This document shows positions 13,810 to 18,510 of a stretch of 18,510 nt of DNA, in pieces. Within the stretch, counting starts at the first letter, position 1, and every line of letters begins with the position of its first letter. The notes below the pieces were generated by a model that saw nothing but the letters and a program-made list of their open reading frames with translations, did no database searches and was not told the origin of the DNA. The stretch is from an uncultured Paraprevotella sp. (GTDB lineage: Bacteria; Bacteroidota; Bacteroidia; Bacteroidales; Bacteroidaceae). The translations under genes were made by a program, and so were the position numbers. The DNA is taken from positions 1-18,510 of the forward strand of contig CAAFWT010000114.1 of assembly GCA_900766785.1 (NCBI GenBank), written 5' to 3'.

Positions 13810-16017
13810 TCAACGTACTGGTTCCAGGCGGAAGGACGTGCCCTGAGGAGCATTGCGCACACGTCCGTCCTCCACCTTCCAGAAGCCTTTTCCTGCCTTT
13901 CCGCCACATTGAATGGTGTAAGTGCCATCCGTCTGGCGGACGAGAACGAAGGTGTGCCACTCTGGGTCATAGGGATTGATGTCTTTGCTGGCCCAGAAGG
14001 CGCCGTTCTCGTTGACATACCTGCCGTCCTGTACATTGCTTATCTTGTATCGTCCGGTGGTGATGTCCAGTTCCACGTTCCATTGTTGCCTCTGCGGATT
14101 GATGCTGTCACGGGATGCCTGCATCACGGGATGGTCGCCCGTACGGTCGGTGGCAGCCTGGGCATCGGTCAGATAAGCACCCTCTGCCACGATGGTGTAT
14201 TGTCCATCCTCGATGGCCTGCTGGGGGAAAGCCTCACGTCCGTAGGTGTGATGCTTCTTATATGCCTTGAGGGCCAGAGCCAGCTGGCTGTCTATCCATG
14301 GTGAGACCACGGTGCCTCCCACCAGTGGTTTGGCCTTTACCACACTGCCCTCCCAGTTGCGGCTTATGATGTTCTTCTGTGCCTGTTCGATGGCCTGCTG
14401 TGTGCGGTAGAGGGCCACAAAGAGCATGCTGTCATTGGTCTCCAGTGCCTGTGCCATATGCACTACGGTGAGTCCGCGCAATCCCTGCAGGCGCATGCTT
14501 TCCACCCACGGCTTTATCTCGTTCAGCATCTCGGGACTGTTGATACTGTCGGCCAAAAGGAGCGATGCCTCAGCCACTTGCTTCTGGAAGAAGTCCTCAT
14601 AGGGTTTCCATCCCGCCTCCTGGCCTTGGGGGAAGAGAGGACTCTCTCCCTCTCGGCGCAGTCCGTGCCCCGTCTTTCCCAGGTCCACATTGTTCTCACA
14701 GAACCATCGGAAAGCCTCGGGAGCTGTGGGCATGAGTGCCGCAATGGCTTGGTTCCAACTGCTGGTGGCATCGTAGGCAGGCATGTTCCATGTATAGTCG
14801 GCTATGCTGTAGAGGCTCACCTTCGATGCCTCGGCATATTCCATGGGATTGGAACAGAATCCGCTCACCATCTCATTGATGTCCAGTCCGTTTCCATAGG
14901 TTTTCCCCATGAGCATACGGCTTTGGCAATAGTCATTCACAGGATAGTTGAGCCAGATGAAAGCCTTGCGGCCCAGTTGCTGATTGATCCACTCCATATC
15001 GTCACGCTCTATCATGTCCACCACACTGTTGCCAGTCCACATGACTCTCACCTCGGGATACATGCGTGTACCCAGTGTGCTCAGATAGTCTCCCCCACTC
15101 CAGGCCTTGTTGTATTGGGTAGGACACATGATGAGAGGCATCACATCGGGGTGCTTGCGCACGAAATTGTCGGTAACGTAGTTGAGCAATCCTGCCTGCT
15201 TGTCGGCCTTGGCTCCCTCGCCCCATATATCGTCAAAGAAGATAGCAAAGGAGCGCACTCCCAGTTCATACATTCCCTCCAGTTTCTGACATACAGCCAT
15301 GGAGTCCTGTCTGTTCCACTGAATGTCACCACCAGGATGTATGGCCCACACAAACTGTACCTTATGGCTGTGCGCCTCTCGTACGAGTTCTGTCAGCTTC
15401 TGTGCCTCTTCCTGTGGATAGGGGTCACGCCAATGGGCTCTGTGATAGGGGTCATCCTTGGGCCCGTAGACATAGATGTTCAGTTTGTTCTGTCCGTAGA
15501 ACTCAAACTGGCGTATGCGATCTCTGTGGCTCCACGGGTTGCCATAGAAGCCCTCTATGACTCCACGGCAAGCCACACTGGGCCAGTCCTCTATACGGCA
15601 ACTCATGACTTGCTGCTGACGACAGATTTCCAGGAACGTCTGCACTCCATAATAAGTGCCTGCTCCATCTCGCCCCGCTATGACCACGCGCTCGGGTTCT
15701 ACACTCAAATAATATCCTTCGGCCTGTGAAGGAATCATCTTCCTGAAGGGACGTACGGACTTGTCGCCAGCCTCCCCTATCACCAGACGCACAGCTCCCT
15801 GAGCCGATGGAGTGAACCTGTGGGAGAGTTGACTGTTGAGCAGAGCCATGGCATCGGCATCAGCATGTTCGGCTCCCTCCACGCAGAGAGGCGTATCGTG
15901 GGTAAAAGCCACCTCTCCCCAAGATACTTTCTGGGGCTTGGGAGACAAGGTGGGACACTGGGCATAGGCTTCGGTCAGAAGCATAAGGGACAGGGCCACT
16001 GAGGCTATTCTCTTCAT
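13810..16017 (-). CDS. GH84 beta-N-acetylglucosaminidase, exported
   Basis: A 735-residue GH84 enzyme that removes beta-linked N-acetylglucosamine (O-GlcNAcase/hyaluronidase-like family) by substrate-assisted catalysis. Signal peptide MKRIASVALSLMLLTEAYAQ is followed by an N-terminal GH20b-like domain (about 22-135), the catalytic TIM barrel (about 150-430) and an alpha-helical region. The C-terminal part (about 605-735) has repeated W/G-rich motifs and resembles a beta-trefoil carbohydrate-binding module. The barrel shows RGVIEGFYGNPW (151-162), YGPKDDPYH (184-192) and FFDDIWG with the catalytic pair Asp262-Asp263. An in-frame ATG at 16029 overlaps the stop of the upstream gene. I prefer 16017 because it opens directly on the signal peptide; the longer form adds MCED. 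Likely translated with the nucleoside-hydrolase-like gene. Confidence 0.92.
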   Translation of the reverse strand: MKRIASVALSLMLLTEAYAQCPTLSPKPQKVSWGEVAFTHDTPLCVEGAEHADADAMALLNSQLSHRFTPSAQGAVRLVIGEAGDKSVRPFRKMIPSQAEGYYLSVEPERVVIAGRDGAGTYYGVQTFLEICRQQQVMSCRIEDWPSVACRGVIEGFYGNPWSHRDRIRQFEFYGQNKLNIYVYGPKDDPYHRAHWRDPYPQEEAQKLTELVREAHSHKVQFVWAIHPGGDIQWNRQDSMAVCQKLEGMYELGVRSFAIFFDDIWGEGAKADKQAGLLNYVTDNFVRKHPDVMPLIMCPTQYNKAWSGGDYLSTLGTRMYPEVRVMWTGNSVVDMIERDDMEWINQQLGRKAFIWLNYPVNDYCQSRMLMGKTYGNGLDINEMVSGFCSNPMEYAEASKVSLYSIADYTWNMPAYDATSSWNQAIAALMPTAPEAFRWFCENNVDLGKTGHGLRREGESPLFPQGQEAGWKPYEDFFQKQVAEASLLLADSINSPEMLNEIKPWVESMRLQGLRGLTVVHMAQALETNDSMLFVALYRTQQAIEQAQKNIISRNWEGSVVKAKPLVGGTVVSPWIDSQLALALKAYKKHHTYGREAFPQQAIEDGQYTIVAEGAYLTDAQAATDRTGDHPVMQASRDSINPQRQQWNVELDITTGRYKISNVQDGRYVNENGAFWASKDINPYDPEWHTFVLVRQTDGTYTIQCGGKAGKGFWKVEDGRVRNAPQGTSFRLEPVR

Positions 16018-16028
16018 ATCTTCACACA

Positions 16029-17033
16029 TTAGTTTTTGTTTTTAGGCTTTCTTGATACCAATCTGCGCATATGCTCCACCAGGAGTTTCCGCTGATTGTG
16101 GTCGGACATCAGGTAGCGATGCCGCCCTTGGCTGTCGGCCACATAATGGGTGCATCCCTCTGGGGTTACCGTGATGGTTCCTGGTGCCGACAGGGTGAAG
16201 TATCCGGCGCATCCCTCCACAGCATAGAGCACACCCGTCATATCCCAGGTGGGATAGTCCCGGTATTCTCCCCAGGCCACCTTTATCCCATCCAGCACAG
16301 GATGATGCTCGGTCCATCCGAAATCCTCCCTAAGGCAGGCGGCTGGCAACTGTGCGTTCTGTCCGAGCTCGAATGGAGTGACCACGATATCCGTGGGCCA
16401 ACTGCTGAAGACCTCTTGGCATGAGGGTATGTCGCTCAGCACATTGAACTCTCTGTAGTGGGGGTCGGAGATATGTCCGGCCATGACCACCAGCCCCTTC
16501 ACCTTGCGTGTCACCAGTTCCCGTCCCGAGAGGGGTGAGTACTGGTCTGCCTCGCTATGCAGGAGTGCAGCCAGATTGCCGCTGAATCCCACGCTCACGA
16601 TAGTGACAGAGTGGTCCTTCTGCTTGGAGAGCAGACGGCGATAGAGGGTAACAGCATCGGGGCAGTCGGACAGACGGCTGATACGGTGGGGGTAGAGCGG
16701 ATTTCCGCTGGCATCCTTCATGGCTGCCACCGTATCGGGAAAACACGGGATTCCACCCGTGATGTTTGGCTTCTTCACGGCCCTTCCCACAGCTATCTTC
16801 GGCCGTCCATACCACGTATTCAGCAGTTCCACATACTGGCAAGGGCCCACACCCTCCTTGTTAAGCATCACAGCCAGGATACGAGCTCGGCCTTCATCGG
16901 CATACTTGTGGAGCATATCCAGAGCCCATGCATCGTCCACATCGTTACCCATATCGGTCTCGAAGATGATCAGGTGACTTGCCTGCATGGTCTGTGCCAT
17001 ACAGAGGAGTATCAGCAGGAGGAATGTTCTCAT
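16029..17033 (-). CDS. Exported nucleoside-hydrolase-like protein (IUNH fold)
   Basis: A 334-residue protein with a signal peptide (MRTFLLLILLCMAQTMQAS). The N-terminal ETDMGNDVDDAWALDML (25-41) is a variant of the DxDxxxDD Ca2+-binding motif of inosine-uridine nucleoside hydrolases, which cleave N-ribosides to base and ribose. IVSVGFSGNLAALL (about 145-158) and VVMAGH (about 182-187) are the second and third fold-defining strands. Export suggests scavenging of extracellular nucleosides or nucleotide-derived glycosides, but the substrate is inferred and some members of this fold act on other N-glycosides. Its stop codon touches the first possible GH84 start, so the two genes are one transcript. 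No clear TAnnTTTG lies in the 185-bp gap to the divergent gene; an AT-rich stretch (17040-17063) is the likely promoter region. Confidence 0.85.
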   Translation of the reverse strand: MRTFLLLILLCMAQTMQASHLIIFETDMGNDVDDAWALDMLHKYADEGRARILAVMLNKEGVGPCQYVELLNTWYGRPKIAVGRAVKKPNITGGIPCFPDTVAAMKDASGNPLYPHRISRLSDCPDAVTLYRRLLSKQKDHSVTIVSVGFSGNLAALLHSEADQYSPLSGRELVTRKVKGLVVMAGHISDPHYREFNVLSDIPSCQEVFSSWPTDIVVTPFELGQNAQLPAACLREDFGWTEHHPVLDGIKVAWGEYRDYPTWDMTGVLYAVEGCAGYFTLSAPGTITVTPEGCTHYVADSQGRHRYLMSDHNQRKLLVEHMRRLVSRKPKNKN

Positions 17034-17206
17034 AGTTTTCTTCTTATATTTATAATAATAGATATGTCAGTGAATGTCCTCAGGGGATGGCGAGCTTCAC
17101 ATCAGCCTTTCTGCCTGATAAAGGGCAAATGGAAACAGACGGATACACTCAGGGCAAAGATAGAACGAAAAATCCACAACGGAAAGGGGAAGAGAGGGAA
17201 ATATAC

Positions 17207-17214
17207 TATCTTTG
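17207..17214 (+). promoter_or_regulatory. Promoter abutting the ThiD/AraC gene start (-7 element)
   Basis: TATCTTTG followed by CAGC and then ATG at 17219. It matches TAnnTTTG, and a start point about 5-7 bases after the element would fall on or within the ATG, predicting a leaderless or nearly leaderless mRNA. No -33 TTTG is visible at the usual spacing. Confidence 0.55.
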
Positions 17215-17218
17215 CAGC

Positions 17219-18322
17219 ATGTATGAGGAGATTTCCATACTGAGCATCAATGGTTCCGACAGTTCGGCCTGTGCAGGAATACAAGCCGATGCACGCACCA
17301 TCACGGCCCTGGGGGGATATGCGCTCACAGCCATAACCTCGGTGACCGTGCAGGACAGACATGGAATCAGCAGCGTATATGACCTGCCTGCTCACATGGT
17401 GGCAGGACAGGTGAGGGCCATACTGAGCCAGCAGCACCCACGTGCCGTAAAGGTGGGTTTGCTGAGACATACCGACACACTGACTGCTGTGGCCCAGGAA
17501 TTGCAGTACCATACACGTGTGGTGATGGCTCCCGGACTGATAGCCTCGTCGGGGGAAGCTCTGGTGGAACCCGATGTAGTCAGGATGTGGGAGACGGCTC
17601 TCTTCCCCTATGCAGCACTGCTACAGCTACGCGTATCTGAGGCAGAGAAAATCCTGGGGATGCGCATTCGCACCGACTATGACATGGAACGTGCAGCCCG
17701 ACTGTTGGCCTCCACTGGCGCTCGCTCTGTATTGCTTCGCGGAGGACGTCTCTCCCAGGACCGTCTGACGGCCTATCTGCTGGCAGAAGATGAGGGAGAG
17801 TTCTTCTCCACAGCAAACATGGAGGGATGGCAGAAGCATGGTGTGAGCAGCGCCCTCTCCTCGGCTATAGCCACACGAATGGCTATGGGAGACAGCGTGA
17901 GAGAGGCTGTATCGGCAGCTCATGCCTATATGCACAATCGTGTGGTGTATGCTGTGGAGAACGACACACATGCCATGCGCCCAGCCGATATCTACAACCA
18001 ATACATGTCACTCATCGCTGCTCATCATGCCACCATCCATCGTGTGGGAGAGTACGCACGACTCATGGCTGTCAGTCAGCGCTATCTGTCCATGGTGACG
18101 GCACGCGTGGCGGACCGTTCGCCCAAGCAGATACTGGACAGTTGTCTCACAGAGAAAGCCTCTGCCCTGCTCCTCTCCTCACACCTCACCGTACAGGAAA
18201 TCTCCCAGCGACTGGGCTTCTCCTCGCAAGCCACCTTCTGCATGTTCTTCAGCAAGCAGACCGGGCTCTCCCCCTCGGCTTACCGCTCACGCTCCCTCTC
18301 CACCCAGCATCCTCTTCGCTGA
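17219..18322 (+). CDS. ThiD-like degenerate kinase domain fused to AraC-type HTH; predicted regulator
   Basis: A 367-residue fusion. Residues about 4-255 are a ThiD/PdxK-type ribokinase-fold domain: SINGSDSSACAGIQAD (9-24) and ITSVTVQDRHGI (39-50) keep the substrate-side motifs of hydroxymethylpyrimidine kinase. Catalytic motifs are altered. The usual HGTGC anion hole with its cysteine reads HGVSS (207-211), DPVM reads APGL (104-107), and TPN before EAE reads QLR (136-138). Residues about 265-357 form an AraC-family double helix-turn-helix, with helices near 274-296 and 322-344 and the closing GLSPSAYRSR. I infer a transcription regulator that senses a thiamine- or pyridoxine-pathway pyrimidine or pyridine through a probably dead kinase. 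The start at 17219 matches ThiD N-termini and the promoter; the frame is open upstream to 17087 but that part is unlike any ThiD. Confidence 0.88.
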   Translation: MYEEISILSINGSDSSACAGIQADARTITALGGYALTAITSVTVQDRHGISSVYDLPAHMVAGQVRAILSQQHPRAVKVGLLRHTDTLTAVAQELQYHTRVVMAPGLIASSGEALVEPDVVRMWETALFPYAALLQLRVSEAEKILGMRIRTDYDMERAARLLASTGARSVLLRGGRLSQDRLTAYLLAEDEGEFFSTANMEGWQKHGVSSALSSAIATRMAMGDSVREAVSAAHAYMHNRVVYAVENDTHAMRPADIYNQYMSLIAAHHATIHRVGEYARLMAVSQRYLSMVTARVADRSPKQILDSCLTEKASALLLSSHLTVQEISQRLGFSSQATFCMFFSKQTGLSPSAYRSRSLSTQHPLR

Positions 18323-18354
18323 ATATCTGCCACAGGCTTCCCTTGCCGTGCATA

Positions 18355-18394
18355 CAGCAAAGGGGTCAGACATACATCTGGCCCCCCTTTGCTG
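18355..18394 (+). terminator. Hairpin terminator after the ThiD/AraC gene
   Basis: CAGCAAAGGGG (18355-18365) pairs over 11 bp with CCCCTTTGCTG (18384-18394). An inner CAGA/TCTG (18367-18370/18377-18380) extends the stem. It starts 33 bases past the stop codon and is followed by a modestly T-rich stretch. Likely an intrinsic terminator. Confidence 0.7.
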
Positions 18395-18467
18395 ACTTCA
18401 TCACTTTTGTTCGCCATTAGATGGAGAATAATGATAATCAGCGAGTTACGTAGAATAATTGGGCGGT

Positions 18468-18508
18468 TTTGGGTGGCGCAAGCGAAAAAATGTATCCTTT
18501 GCACCATG
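18468..18508 (+). promoter_or_regulatory. Promoter and possible start codon of the next gene at right edge
   Basis: TTTG (18468-18471) and TATCCTTTG (18493-18501), 21 bases apart, resemble the -33/-7 pair of Bacteroidetes promoters, with one extra base in the -7 element. An ATG follows at 18506-18508, only 4 bases after the element, as in the ThiD/AraC gene. The frame cannot be followed because the window ends at 18510. Confidence 0.4.
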
Positions 18509-18510
18509 TA

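Noticed and set aside
14458..15729. Open frame of 423 codons on the plus strand
   Set aside because: It is antisense to the GH84 gene, has no recognisable domain, and reads as low-information histidine/leucine-rich sequence that mirrors the GH84 codons.
18280..18507. Open frame of 75 codons on the minus strand at the right edge
   Set aside because: It runs through the terminator hairpin and the end of the regulator gene, and shows no domain.
1..18510. Insertion sequences, integrases, prophage genes, tRNA or rRNA
   Set aside because: No transposase or integrase motifs, no terminal inverted repeats with target duplications and no cloverleaf or rRNA signatures were seen.

Overview
The window looks like chromosome from an anaerobic member of the Bacteroidales, most likely Prevotellaceae. 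Several intergenic regions carry the Bacteroidetes -7 promoter element TAnnTTTG, usually followed by CA, at a sensible distance from a start codon. Start codons lack strong Shine-Dalgarno sequences. The proteins are typical of gut or oral Bacteroidetes: GH92 and GH84 glycosidases, a Ser-type sulfatase with its radical-SAM maturase, a succinate/acetate CoA-transferase and an exported bleomycin-hydrolase-like peptidase. The genus is an inference.

Left part (1-3810): the 5' two-thirds or less of metK runs off the left edge on the minus strand behind a roughly 145-nt leader with possible RNA structure. A GH92 alpha-mannosidase gene and a VOC-family lipoprotein gene follow on the plus strand and end at a strong hairpin shared with the convergent CoA-transferase gene. 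Middle left (3836-7557): the CoA-transferase has its own promoter, then comes a minus-strand mtnN(pfs)-luxS-tatD operon. With metK, these genes cover SAM synthesis and the SAH to homocysteine/AI-2 detoxification route.

Middle (7558-12272): an exported Ser-type sulfatase on the plus strand faces a convergent minus-strand operon rbfA-lolE-like permease-anSME. The anSME is the kind of enzyme needed to convert the sulfatase serine to formylglycine. Between the two convergent 3' ends lies a striking array of seven units with an exact 22-bp period, each built on a 12-14 bp palindrome, followed by nested inverted repeats.

Right part (12324-18510): an exported C1-family peptidase (PepC/bleomycin hydrolase), then an overlapping pair encoding an exported nucleoside-hydrolase-like protein and a GH84 beta-N-acetylglucosaminidase. 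Divergent from these is the most unusual gene of the window. It is a ThiD-type (hydroxymethylpyrimidine kinase) domain whose catalytic motifs are degraded, fused to a C-terminal AraC-type DNA-binding domain. Its promoter sits so close to the ATG that the mRNA may be leaderless. A terminator hairpin follows, and a very similar promoter-ATG arrangement reappears at the right edge.

Together the glycosidases, sulfatase, peptidase and nucleoside hydrolase suggest scavenging of host or dietary glycoconjugates in the periplasm. They are not organised as a SusC/D polysaccharide utilisation locus. The best candidate for an undescribed system is the pseudo-kinase/AraC regulator; the 22-bp palindromic array is the second.
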